From RYN-230 sp963837335 (GTDB lineage Bacteria; Actinomycetota; Actinomycetes; Streptosporangiales; Streptosporangiaceae): DNA of 64,000 bases. The stretch spans positions 1 through 64,000 of the forward strand of contig CAWINS010000015.1 of the NCBI GenBank assembly GCA_963837335.1, written 5' to 3'. This document shows, piece by piece, positions 48,134 through 56,620 of this stretch. The position numbers and the translations under genes were made by a program. The notes beneath the pieces were generated by a model that ran no database searches, was not told the origin of the DNA, and was given only the letters and a program-made list of their open reading frames with translations. Every line of letters starts with the position of its first letter. Position 1 is the stretch's first letter.

Positions 48134-48961
48134 GTCTCATCAGCCACTTTCATGATCAATTGCATGGACTCCCCAGGTGAGAGCGCCACGCTCCTGAGTG
48201 AATCATAGAGAAGGGTGATCCGTGCAACCTGATTCCGCCGCTCGGTGACCTGCCCATCCAGGGCGTTGTCCAGGTAGGCGGAGTCCCGGTCGCTGTCGAA
48301 GCTGGCCACCAGGAACGGCCCCAGCATCCCGGGATGCGCCGCAACGCCAAACGGGAGCACCTGAACCGTGATCCTCGGGTTCCCGGCCATATCCGCGAGA
48401 TGGGCGAGCTGGTCACGCATGATCCCGGCGTCCCCGACGCGCTGCCGCAGGATTGCCTCCCCCAGGACTGCGAACAGCATCGGAGGCGGCGGGTCCTTCC
48501 GGTCCCAGATCGCCTGGCGGGAGATCCGTGCGATGACCATCTGCTCGACCTCGGCGTCGCTGTCGCCCGGCCGCCCCGCACGGATCATGGCCCGGGCGTA
48601 CGCCTCCGTCTGCAACAGCCCCGGCACCACCAGCGGCTCCCAGCTTCCGGAGCACCGTGGCGCGCTCTTCCATCTCCAGCAGGGCCCGGACCCAGGACTC
48701 ATAGGAGCGGTTCAGCATCGCCTGCCGCAAGCGGCGGAACGTGCCCGGCGTGCGCAGCGCCTCGTCGGCCTGGGCCGCGTGCTGCGGGGACGGGATGGTC
48801 CGGCAGGTCTCCAGTTTCGCGATAACAGACTCCGAATAGCCCATTAACTTCGCCAGCTGCGCCTGCGTCAGGCCGGCCGCCTCACGCTGGGCGCGTAATT
48901 CCCCGGCGAATGCCTGCACACCGGTGATCGGCCCGTCGTCATCCTTTCTTTTCGCAGGCAT
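48121..48961 (-). pseudogene. Scr1-type HTH regulator (XRE + DUF5753), frame broken
   Basis: From 48961: an N-terminal XRE helix-turn-helix (LRAQREAAGLTQAQLAKLMG, SESVIAKLE), then RSYESWVRALLEMEERATVL. In the other frame the Scr1/DUF5753 domain continues from WEPLVVPGLLQTEAYARAMI to VADETWRT at 48121. The frames join if one A of the AAG at about 48642-48652 is removed, giving LRSWEPLVVPG, the expected family sequence. Regulators of this type pair with DUF397, which follows immediately. Confidence 0.82.
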
Positions 48962-49096
48962 TCCTTCCTCCTTCTTCCCGTTGACCGCTCCACCCGCCTG
49001 GCCGCGGCTGATCTGTAGCGCACGTTACGCGCTGCAACGAAAGCTTGCACATACGTGCCCGGCCGGCGTGGCCAGACGCAGCAGAAAGGACACCCC

Positions 49097-49436
49097 ATGG
49101 CAGACCAGACCACCGGCGGTGGCCTTCGCGGCGAGCTGGAGAACGACCAGGCCGTGGTCACTGGCCAGGCACCGGGCACGCAAGCAACTCGACGCCATCG
49201 CGGCGCGGTGCCCAGGCCACACGATCACCGTCGAGACCTACCCGGGCCGCGAAGACCGCTACGTGGCGCGCGCGGTCATCGCATCAGCGCGGCCCTACCT
49301 GCTCATCACCACCGACCTGGAGGAGCTGGCCGCCGAGCTCTGCGGTCCAGGCGAGCATTCCTCTGCCACTCCGCTGCCGCGCCGCGCCCCGGAATGCCGG
49401 GGCCGGGGCGGGGGCCGGGCGGGAGGGAGGCGTTAG
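49097..49436 (+). pseudogene. Small conserved actinobacterial protein next to Scr1/DUF397, frame broken
   Basis: ATG 49097 with AAAGGA upstream starts MADQTTGGGLRGELEND. The coherent continuation, in another frame, is ARHRARKQLDAIAARCPGHT, then YPGREDRYVARAVIASARPY and LLITTDLEELAAELCG, to the stop at 49434-49436. The switch lies at about 49140-49165 and needs one base removed. Short proteins of this look accompany Scr1/DUF397 pairs; no function is known to me. It reads divergently from the regulator. Confidence 0.6.
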
Positions 49437-49447
49437 GGGAAGGGAAT

Positions 49448-50947
49448 TCAGCCGAGGGTGAAGGGGTCGCGGGTACCGCCGGTCAGCTCGACCCAGATGG
49501 CCTTGGTCTGGGTGTACTCGTGGACCGCCTGGATGCCGTTCTCCCGGCCGAGCCCGCTGGACCCGAACCCGCCGAAGGGCACATCCGGGCCGACCACCCG
49601 GTAGGCGTTGATCCACACGGTGCCGGTACGCAGCGCGTGCGCCACCCGGTGCCCCCGGTGGATGTCCTTGGTCCAGACCGCGCCGGCCAGGCCGTAACGG
49701 GTGTCGTTGGCCAGGCTGATGGCCTCCTCCTCGGTGTCGAACGGGATGACCGCCAGCACCGGGCCGAACACCTCCTCGCAGGCCACGGTCATGCTCGGCT
49801 TCACGTTGGTGAGCACGGTGGGCTGGACGAAGTAGCCGCCCAGATCCCCGGCGGCCTGGCCGCCGGTGGCCAGGGCGGCGCCCTCGCTCGCCGCCGAGGC
49901 GAAGAACGAGAGCACCTTGCGGTACTGCGGCTCGGTGGCCAGCGGCCCCATCTCGGTCGCGGCCTCCCGCGGGTCGCCCAGCCTGATCGCCTCCGCCCGG
50001 GCGACGATCTTCTCCACCAGGGCGTCGTGCACGCTGCGGTGCACCAGCAGCCGTGACCCGGCCATGCAGGTCTGCCCGGTCGCCGCGAACACCCCGGCCA
50101 CCACGCCGTTGCTGGCCGCGTCGAGGTCGGCGTCGGGGAAGACCAGGTGGGCGGACTTGCCGCCGAGTTCGAGCAGCACCCCGGTGATGTTGCTGGCCGC
50201 CGCCTTGGCGACCTCGGCGCCGACCTGGGTGGACCCGGTGAAAGCGATCTTGTCCACGCCGGGGTGCGCGGCCAGCGCCTTGCCCACCTCGGGCCCGAAC
50301 CCGCTCACCACGTTGAACACGCCGGGCGGGAATCCGGCTTCCTCGAGCAGCCCGGCCAGCGCGATCGCTGACGCCGGGGAGTAGTCACTGGGCTTGGCCA
50401 CCATCGTGCACCCGGCGGCCAGGGCGGGCGCCAGCTTCCAGCAGAGCAGCAGGAGCGGCGAATTCCACGGGACGATCGCCGCCACCACGCCGGCCGGCTC
50501 GCGCCGCGTGTACACCAGGAAGTTCGGCTTGTCCGTGGGGATGGTGGAGCCTTCGAGCTTGTCGGCCAGCCCGGCGAAGTAATAGAACCATTCGGGGATG
50601 GTGCCCAGCTGGCCGCGCATCTCGCGGAGCAGCTTGCCGGTGTCCCGGGTCTCGAATTCAGCCAGCCGGTCGGCGTCCCGCGCGATGAGCTCAGCCAGCC
50701 GCCGCATGAGCCGGGCCCGGCCGAACCCGGTCAGCTGCCCCCACGGCCCGGACAGCGCGCGCCGGGCGGCCGCCACGGCCAGGTTCACGTCCGCCTCGCC
50801 CCCGTCGGCCGCGGTGGCCCACGGGGCGCCGGAGAACGGGTCGATGCTCTCGTAGCGGCGCCCGGAGGCCGGCTCGGCCGGCTGGCCGTCGATGACCAGG
50901 GAGAAATGGGGCAGCTGCGCCGGTGCGGATGCCTGCGTCGTGGTCAT
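49448..50947 (-). CDS. Aldehyde dehydrogenase
   Basis: A 499-residue NAD(P)-dependent aldehyde dehydrogenase. The catalytic cysteine is C294 (GQTCMAGSRLL) and the general base E260 (LLELGGKSAHLVF). Coenzyme contacts AFTGSTQVG and the PWNSPLL segment are intact. It would oxidise an aldehyde to the free acid. The start (MTTTQASAPAQ) overlaps the CoA-transferase stop by four bases, so it is the last gene of the coupled catabolic operon. Confidence 0.95.
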   Translation of the reverse strand: MTTTQASAPAQLPHFSLVIDGQPAEPASGRRYESIDPFSGAPWATAADGGEADVNLAVAAARRALSGPWGQLTGFGRARLMRRLAELIARDADRLAEFETRDTGKLLREMRGQLGTIPEWFYYFAGLADKLEGSTIPTDKPNFLVYTRREPAGVVAAIVPWNSPLLLLCWKLAPALAAGCTMVAKPSDYSPASAIALAGLLEEAGFPPGVFNVVSGFGPEVGKALAAHPGVDKIAFTGSTQVGAEVAKAAASNITGVLLELGGKSAHLVFPDADLDAASNGVVAGVFAATGQTCMAGSRLLVHRSVHDALVEKIVARAEAIRLGDPREAATEMGPLATEPQYRKVLSFFASAASEGAALATGGQAAGDLGGYFVQPTVLTNVKPSMTVACEEVFGPVLAVIPFDTEEEAISLANDTRYGLAGAVWTKDIHRGHRVAHALRTGTVWINAYRVVGPDVPFGGFGSSGLGRENGIQAVHEYTQTKAIWVELTGGTRDPFTLG

Positions 50948-52158
50948 GGTGATGCCTCCTGCTCTGGGAGTCCGAATTCCGCGCGGATGGCCTTGGAATG
51001 CTGCCCGAGCGCCGGGACCGCGCCCATCGCGGCGGTCCGGCCGGGCACCGTGACCGGAGGCAGGAGCGCGCGCAGGGACCCTCCGGGGGAATCGATGTCC
51101 CGCCACCGGTCGCGGGCCGCCAGCTGCGGGTGGGCGGCGAATTCCTCGGGGCTGCGCATCCGGGCGTTGGCGATACCCGCCGCCTCCAGCGACGCTTCGA
51201 GCTGGTCCACTCCGATCCCGGCGAACACCCCGGTGAGGATCACGGTCAGCTCGTCGTGGTGCGCGACCCGGGCCGGGTTGGTCGCGAACCGCTCATCGGT
51301 GACCAGGTCCGGGCGGCCCAGGATCCGCTCGCACAGCACCACCCACTCGCGCTCGTTCTGGATGCCCAGGAACACCTGGCCATCCTGCGCCGGGTAGGGC
51401 CCGTACGGGGAGATCGAGGCGTGCCGCGCCCCGGTGCGCGGCGAGGTCCGGCCGCCGTAGACGCTGTAGTAGTAGGGCTGGCTCATCCATTCGCCCAGGG
51501 CGTCGAGCATGGCCACCTCGAAGCAGCCGCCAAGGCCGGTCCGCTCCCGCTCGTACAGCGCGGTCAGCACGCCGGAGTAGGCGTACATCCCGGCCGCGAT
51601 GTCGGCCACCGAGATGCCGGCCTTGGCCGGTTCGGCCGGTGTCCCGGTCACCGACAGCAGCCCGGCCTCGCACTGCACCAGCAGGTCGTAGGCCTTCTTG
51701 CCGGCGTACGGGCCGTCCGGGCCATACCCCGAGATCGAGCAGCTGATCAGCCGCGGATAGCGGGCGGCGAGCTGCTCCGCGCCCAGGCCGAGCCGCCCGG
51801 CCGCGCCCGGCGCGAGGTTCTGCACGAACACGTCCGCGCGGGCCAGCATGGCGTCCAGCACGGACCGGTCGGCGGGCTGCTTGACGTCGAGCTCGACGCT
51901 TTCCTTGCCCCGGTTCAGCCAGACGAAATAGCTCGACTGGCCGAGGGCGGACTGGTCGTAGCCGCGGGCGAAGTCCCCCGCGCCGGTCCGTTCGATCTTG
52001 ATCACCCGCGCGCCGAGGTCGGCGAGCTGGCGGGTGGCGAACGGGGCCGCCACCGCCTGCTCCAGCGCGACGACCAGCAGGCCCTCCAGCGGAAGTCCGC
52101 GCACGGGGCTGGCCTGGTTCGCTTCGCTCACGGGGCTGGCCTGGTTCGCTTCGCTCAC
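50944..52158 (-). CDS. CaiB/BaiF-family CoA transferase (class III)
   Basis: A 404-residue class III CoA transferase: LPLEGLLVVALEQAVAAPFA, ADLGARVIKIERTG, the catalytic-Asp region LLVQCEAGLLSVTGTPAEPA preceded by AYDL, and GMYAYSGVLTALYERE. Such enzymes move CoA between carboxylic acids, for example from succinyl-CoA. The GTG start overlaps the acyl-CoA dehydrogenase stop (GTGA). The first 18 residues are a perfect duplication of SEANQASPV, from a 27-base tandem repeat. Confidence 0.92.
   Translation of the reverse strand: MSEANQASPVSEANQASPVRGLPLEGLLVVALEQAVAAPFATRQLADLGARVIKIERTGAGDFARGYDQSALGQSSYFVWLNRGKESVELDVKQPADRSVLDAMLARADVFVQNLAPGAAGRLGLGAEQLAARYPRLISCSISGYGPDGPYAGKKAYDLLVQCEAGLLSVTGTPAEPAKAGISVADIAAGMYAYSGVLTALYERERTGLGGCFEVAMLDALGEWMSQPYYYSVYGGRTSPRTGARHASISPYGPYPAQDGQVFLGIQNEREWVVLCERILGRPDLVTDERFATNPARVAHHDELTVILTGVFAGIGVDQLEASLEAAGIANARMRSPEEFAAHPQLAARDRWRDIDSPGGSLRALLPPVTVPGRTAAMGAVPALGQHSKAIRAEFGLPEQEASP
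52105..52158 (-). repeat. Perfect 27-bp tandem duplication at the CoA-transferase start
   Basis: Two identical 27-base units (52105-52131 and 52132-52158) each begin GTGAGCGAAGCG on the minus strand. Each copy supplies an in-frame GTG, so translation can begin at either. One copy would suffice, and the other adds nine residues. Confidence 0.9.
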
Positions 52159-53312
52159 GGGGCCACCGAGTTGCGCTTGACGAGCTGGCGGGCGATGACG
52201 TTGCGCTGGATCTCGTTGGTGCCCTCACCGACGATCATCAGCGGGGCGTCCCGGAAATAGCGCTCCACGTCGAACTCGGTGGAGTAGCCGTACCCGCCGT
52301 GGATGCGCACCGCGTTGAGCGCGATCTCCATCGCGGTCTCCGAGGCGAACAGCTTGGCCATGCCCGCCTCCATGTCCGCCCGGGCGCCCGCGTCGAAGCA
52401 GCGTGCGGCGTAGAGGACCAGCTGGCGGGCGGCGGTCAGCTTGGTGACCATGTCGGCCAGGTAGTTGCCGACCGACTGGTGCTGCCAGATGGGCTGGCCA
52501 AAACTCTCCCGCTGCTGGGCATACCGCAGTGCGTCCTCCAGCGCGGCCCGGCCGACGCCGACGGCCCGGGAGGCGACCTGGATCCGGCCGATCTCCAGCC
52601 CGCGCATCATCTGGCCGAAGCCCTCGCCTTCCCGGCCGCCGAGCAGCGCATCGGCCGGCACCCGGAAGTCGTCGAAGGACAGCTCGCAGCTCTCCACCCC
52701 TTTGTAGCCGAGCTTGGGCAGGTCACGGGAGACCGTGAACCCCGGCCCGTGCTCGGCCAGCAGGATGCTGATCCCCGCGTGCGCGGGCCGGGCGGCCGGA
52801 TCGGTCTTGCACATCAGCGCGATCAGCGCCGAACGGCGGGCGTTGGTGATCCACGTCTTGGTTCCGTTGACCAGGTAGGAATCCCCGTCGCGGCGGGCGC
52901 TCGTGCGCATGGCCTGCAGGTCGGAGCCGCCACCAGGCTCCGTGAGCGCCATCGTGGCCCGGATCTCGCCCGTCGCCATCCGGGGCAGATAACGCTCTTT
53001 CTGCTCGTCGGTCCCGTAGTCCAGGAGCAGCTTGGCCACCACCGTGTGGCCGCCCATGGCGCCGGCCAGGCTCATCCAGCCGCGGGCCAGTTCCTCGGTG
53101 ACCAGTGCGTAGCAGGGCGTGCTGACCCGCGCCGCGCCCCACGGCTCGGGGATGGCCAGCCCGTAGATGCCGAGCTGCTTCATCTGCTCGATGAGCTTCT
53201 CCGGGTAGGTGTTCGCGTGTTCCAGCTCCGAGGCCACGGGCCGGACGTCACGATCCACGAACTCGCGGACCAGCCCGACGATCGCGCGCTCCTCCTCGCT
53301 CAGCTCATCCAT
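52155..53312 (-). CDS. Acyl-CoA dehydrogenase
   Basis: A 385-residue flavoprotein dehydrogenase. Signature parts are MALTEPGGGSDLQAMRTSAR, WITNARRSALIALMC, the RESFGQPIWQHQSV flavin-contact segment and GYGYSTEFDVERYFRDA. The catalytic glutamate region is IVGEGTNEIQRN. It would introduce a 2,3 double bond into the CoA ester made by the neighbouring transferase. It lies after the PrpD gene, separated by a 108-base gap that contains repeats. Confidence 0.95.
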   Translation of the reverse strand: MDELSEEERAIVGLVREFVDRDVRPVASELEHANTYPEKLIEQMKQLGIYGLAIPEPWGAARVSTPCYALVTEELARGWMSLAGAMGGHTVVAKLLLDYGTDEQKERYLPRMATGEIRATMALTEPGGGSDLQAMRTSARRDGDSYLVNGTKTWITNARRSALIALMCKTDPAARPAHAGISILLAEHGPGFTVSRDLPKLGYKGVESCELSFDDFRVPADALLGGREGEGFGQMMRGLEIGRIQVASRAVGVGRAALEDALRYAQQRESFGQPIWQHQSVGNYLADMVTKLTAARQLVLYAARCFDAGARADMEAGMAKLFASETAMEIALNAVRIHGGYGYSTEFDVERYFRDAPLMIVGEGTNEIQRNVIARQLVKRNSVAP

Positions 53313-53340
53313 GGTCGTCCCTTCGCGGCAGCGGCTGCCT

Positions 53341-53413
53341 GGGCGAGCTCGCCGCCGGGCTTGTCTGGGCGAGCTTCGCCGCCGGGCTTGTCTGGGCGAG
53401 CTTCGCCGCCGGG
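53341..53413. repeat. 26/27-bp tandem repeat between the PrpD-like and acyl-CoA dehydrogenase genes
   Basis: Units starting GGGCGAGCT at 53341, 53367 and 53394 (26, 27 and 20 bases, the last one partial) fill most of the gap. The second unit is an exact 27-mer of the third as far as the third extends. The unit length equals that of the unrelated duplication at 52105-52158. Confidence 0.85.
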
Positions 53414-53420
53414 TGCCGCA

Positions 53421-54638
53421 CTAGCAGAAGTCCCGGAGCAGGTCGGCGGCACTCGGCCAGGTCCACGCGGAGGGATCCAGTTCCTGGCCGCCCGTATCCA
53501 GCCCGGCCAGGCAGTCGGCGATCTTGGCCTGGAGCTGGCCGGCGGTGGCGGGCCGTCCCGGCGATCCAGGCGGGAACTGCTGCGTGATCTGGGCCACGCC
53601 GCCACTGGCCGTGTGCAGCTCGGCGACCAGTTCGCCGTCGAGCAGCCAGGTCCCGCCCGGCTCGCTCTTGATCTCCACCAGCCCAGCCAGGCGGCGGGCG
53701 GCGGGCCTGCGCACCGCATCGTCGGTGAAGCTGGCGAAGCCGGGGTAGCCGTCGAGCAGCGCGGCGGCGGCGGCGTACTCCAGGCTGAACTTGCCCTGCA
53801 GCCCGGTATCTGGCCGGTGATGGATCAGTGGGGCCAGCGTGCCCTCGGGGGTGCGGAGCACGATCCGGCTCACCTCGGCCGGGTCCAGGCCAGACTGGGC
53901 CAGCTCCCCCAGCGCGCTGATCGGGCGCTGCAGCGCGTAGCAGCACGGGTAGATCTTGACCGCCAGACCGCCGGGGACGGCCGGCCCGGACAGGTCGGCC
54001 GCGCCAGGATCCCCGCCGACCAGGGTCATCCATTCCTCCAGCGCGAGCGGGTCGGCCTGCGCCCCGGCCGCCGCCAGGGTCGCCGCCCGGATCCCGGTGT
54101 TGACGGCGAATCCCACCTGCAGCGACTTGGCGTCGGTACCGAACGCCCGCTGCACCCCGCCCGCGCCGGGCACCGCGAGCGCGATGGCGTTAGCGATCTG
54201 GTCCGGTCCCAGGCCCATCGCGACCGCCGCCCCGGCCGCGGCGGCGGGCGCGCCCGCGGTACAGGTCGCGTGCCAGCCCGCCGAGTAATGCGGCCAGCCC
54301 AGCGCGTGGCCGAGCCGGGCCATCACCCCGGCCCCGGCCAGATACGCCCGGGCCCCCGCTCCTAGCGCGAGGGCGGTCGGCACGCAGACCGCACTGATGT
54401 GCGTGGTGGACTCCATGTGCAGGTCATCGAAGTCCAGGACATGAGCGGCCACCGCCCAGCGCGGCCCTTCCGGCATGATCTCGGCCAGCCGGGTCACCCG
54501 ATGATCACGGCCGGCCAGCGCCACCGCGACCGTGTCCACCAGCGAACGGTCGGCCAGGGCCAGATCCTCCTCGGCCGGGTCGAGGTCGTGGGCCCAGCGG
54601 GCGAGCCGCCTGGCAAGCGAGTCCGCTGGTTCCGGCAC
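53421..54638 (-). CDS. MmgE/PrpD family protein
   Basis: A protein of about 405 residues of the MmgE/PrpD fold, which includes 2-methylcitrate dehydratase, cis-aconitate decarboxylase and iminodisuccinate epimerase. Conserved parts include AAHVLDFDDLHMES, LGWPHYSAGWHATCTAG, KSLQVGFAVNTGIRAATLA and YPCCYALQRPISAL. The GTG at 54638 with GGAGAGG 6 bases upstream is preferred to an ATG at 54689. It is the first gene of the operon and diverges from gntR. The pathway context points to a hydroxy- or methyl-branched dicarboxylate, which is inference. Confidence 0.88.
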   Translation of the reverse strand: MPEPADSLARRLARWAHDLDPAEEDLALADRSLVDTVAVALAGRDHRVTRLAEIMPEGPRWAVAAHVLDFDDLHMESTTHISAVCVPTALALGAGARAYLAGAGVMARLGHALGWPHYSAGWHATCTAGAPAAAAGAAVAMGLGPDQIANAIALAVPGAGGVQRAFGTDAKSLQVGFAVNTGIRAATLAAAGAQADPLALEEWMTLVGGDPGAADLSGPAVPGGLAVKIYPCCYALQRPISALGELAQSGLDPAEVSRIVLRTPEGTLAPLIHHRPDTGLQGKFSLEYAAAAALLDGYPGFASFTDDAVRRPAARRLAGLVEIKSEPGGTWLLDGELVAELHTASGGVAQITQQFPPGSPGRPATAGQLQAKIADCLAGLDTGGQELDPSAWTWPSAADLLRDFC

Positions 54639-54769
54639 CTGGCACCTCTCCCGCAGTTGGCCGACTGAATCTAAGATATGTACGGCCATTTGGCTACGCA
54701 ACCGTCTGAGCCGGCCAGCCCGGCCAGGCCGCGGCCCCGGGAGCGCCCGGGAGAAGGGAGCGGGAGCCG

Positions 54770-55513
54770 GTGCCCGACCAGGCCAGGTCCAGCGCCTACC
54801 GGACGCTGGCCGCCTCGCTGCGCGACGCGATCCGGGGCGGCGAGTACGCCGACGGCCAGCAGTTGCCCACCGAGGAGCAGCTGTCCGCGCGGCATTCGGT
54901 GAGCAGGCAGACCGTGCGGCGGGCGATGCAGGATCTGGTCTCCGAGGGGATCATCTACCGGGTGGCCGGGCGCGGCACCTACCCGGTGGCGCAAGCCGAC
55001 CGTTACCTGCGGCATTTCGGCTCGGTCGAGGACCTGATGGCCCTGTCCCTGGACACCGAGTGCGAGATCATCACCCCGCTGCGGCACGCGGTGGACGTCG
55101 AGGCCGCGAGCCGGCTCCGGCTGCCCTCCGATGACGTGCACGCGCTCACGCTGATCCGGCTGCACGGGAACGTCCCGTTCTGCCATACCTCGGTGTTCCT
55201 TCCGCCGCCGGTCGGCGTGCTGCTCAGCGACGTGCCCGAACTGGCCGCCCCGGGGCGGCGCAGCCAGATCACGGTCATCGGGCTGATCGACACCAGGATG
55301 ACCCGGTCGATCAAGGGCGCGGAGCAGAGCATCACCGCCGCGGCCGCCCCGGCTGCGGCGGCGGGGCATCTGGAGTGCGCACCCGGCGAGCCGGTCCTGC
55401 GGATCGACCGGCTCTACACCGACGATGCGCACACCCCGGTCGAACTGGCGGTCAGCTACTTCGACCCGGCGCACTACTCCTACCGGGTCCGGCTCCGCCG
55501 CGGCCCGTCCTGA
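54770..55513 (+). CDS. GntR family (HutC/UTRA type) transcriptional regulator
   Basis: A 247-residue regulator. The N-terminal winged helix has YRTLAASLRDAIRGGEYADG, QLPTEEQLSARHSVSRQTV and MQDLVSEGIIYRVAGRGTY. The UTRA ligand-binding domain follows, with CHTSVFLPPPVGVLL and CAPGEPVLRIDRLYTDD. The GTG start has AAGGGAG upstream. It is divergent from the prpD-acad-CoA transferase-ALDH operon and is its probable local regulator; the 130-base spacer includes an AT-rich stretch (ATCTAAGATATGTAC, about 54667-54681) suitable as promoter and operator. Confidence 0.92.
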   Translation: MPDQARSSAYRTLAASLRDAIRGGEYADGQQLPTEEQLSARHSVSRQTVRRAMQDLVSEGIIYRVAGRGTYPVAQADRYLRHFGSVEDLMALSLDTECEIITPLRHAVDVEAASRLRLPSDDVHALTLIRLHGNVPFCHTSVFLPPPVGVLLSDVPELAAPGRRSQITVIGLIDTRMTRSIKGAEQSITAAAAPAAAAGHLECAPGEPVLRIDRLYTDDAHTPVELAVSYFDPAHYSYRVRLRRGPS

Positions 55514-55656
55514 GCCGCCGGGCCCCGGGGCCGCGGCCCGGCCGCCGGGCCGCCGCCAGGCTGGCGCCGGGCCCCAGCGTTGGCGAGGGTTGGGCCGGGA
55601 TGGTCACCGGGGCCGGCCGCCGCTGCGGGAGCGGCCAGCCCCGGTGACCAAGACAG

Positions 55657-56428
55657 TCAGGCCAGGCCTTCCAGCCGGCCGCAGAACGCCCGGTACTGCT
55701 GGAGCGCGGTCCGCAGATCCTCCGTGGTCGTGTCGTTCTCCCAGGTCGCGCGCAGCGCCGTCTGCTCCCGCTGCAACGAGGCCACGAAGGCTTTCGCCAC
55801 CTCATCCGCGGCCGCCGCGGCACGTTCCACGGACCCCTTTGGATCATCAACGAACATCGCCTGGATCGCCGGCCACTGCTGCTCGGCGAGAGCGGCGGCG
55901 GGGATGCCGTCGCCGTTGGGCCGGCCGGCTCACTGGCCGGGGCGGCCGGGGTGCCGGCGTCCACGGGAGCGGTGACCGGGGATACGGGCGCGTCAGGCTC
56001 CGGGACCGCCTGGGCGCCAGACGTGGCCGTCCCGCCCGGGGCCGCCGGGTCACCCGGAGCAGGATCCGGGGGGACCACCAGGGGTGGCGGGTCCTGCTCC
56101 AGCGCGGCACTGCCCGTCTCCGGTGCCGCGTGCCGGCCGGCCAGCTCGTCGCTGGCCGGCTCATCGCTGGTCAGCTCGTCGCCGGCGTCGGCCGGTCGGC
56201 GGCCAGCTCATCGGCGGCCGGCCGGTCGGTGGCCGGGCCGTCGCCGGGCCGGTAGCCGGCCGGAGTGCTGTCATCGGCGGCCGCGTCGCGGGCCGGGGCG
56301 TCATCCGCCTCGGGGTCATCGGCGGGCGGGCCGCCCAGGATCTCGTCGTGGCGCTCGACGACGATGGGGTCATCCGTCATCTCGTCGCCGGCCACGTGAC
56401 CCACCGTCTCGTCGCGCTGGGAAGTCAT
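55657..56428 (-). pseudogene. Acidic protein with C-terminal TTEDLR domain, two frame breaks
   Basis: The coherent protein runs in three frames: MTSQRDETVGHVAGDEMTDD from ATG 56428 (AAAGG 8 bases upstream), a long Asp/Glu/Pro/Ala region switching frame near 56180-56200, then from about 55905-55935 the folded part AALAEQQWPAIQAMFVDDP ... ENDTTTEDLRTALQQYRAF, to 55657. Each break needs one base added. The C-terminal part is related to that of the next gene upstream (same FVD-P and TTEDLR-A-YRA motifs), so the two form a paralogous pair. Confidence 0.65.
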
Positions 56429-56620
56429 CTGCGTCACCTTTCCTGCCGGCGCGCGCTGGTCACGGCGTCGGGGGTGGGAGTGAGGGCCGGGTCGGCGGGC
56501 TGGTCCACGGAGGAGGCGGTCTCATCCGCAGGGGTGGCCGCGGGCTCGTCCACCCGGGTAGCCGCAGGCTCATCCACGCGAGTAACGGCGGGGTCGTCCA
56601 CGGGGGTAGCCGCGGGTCAT

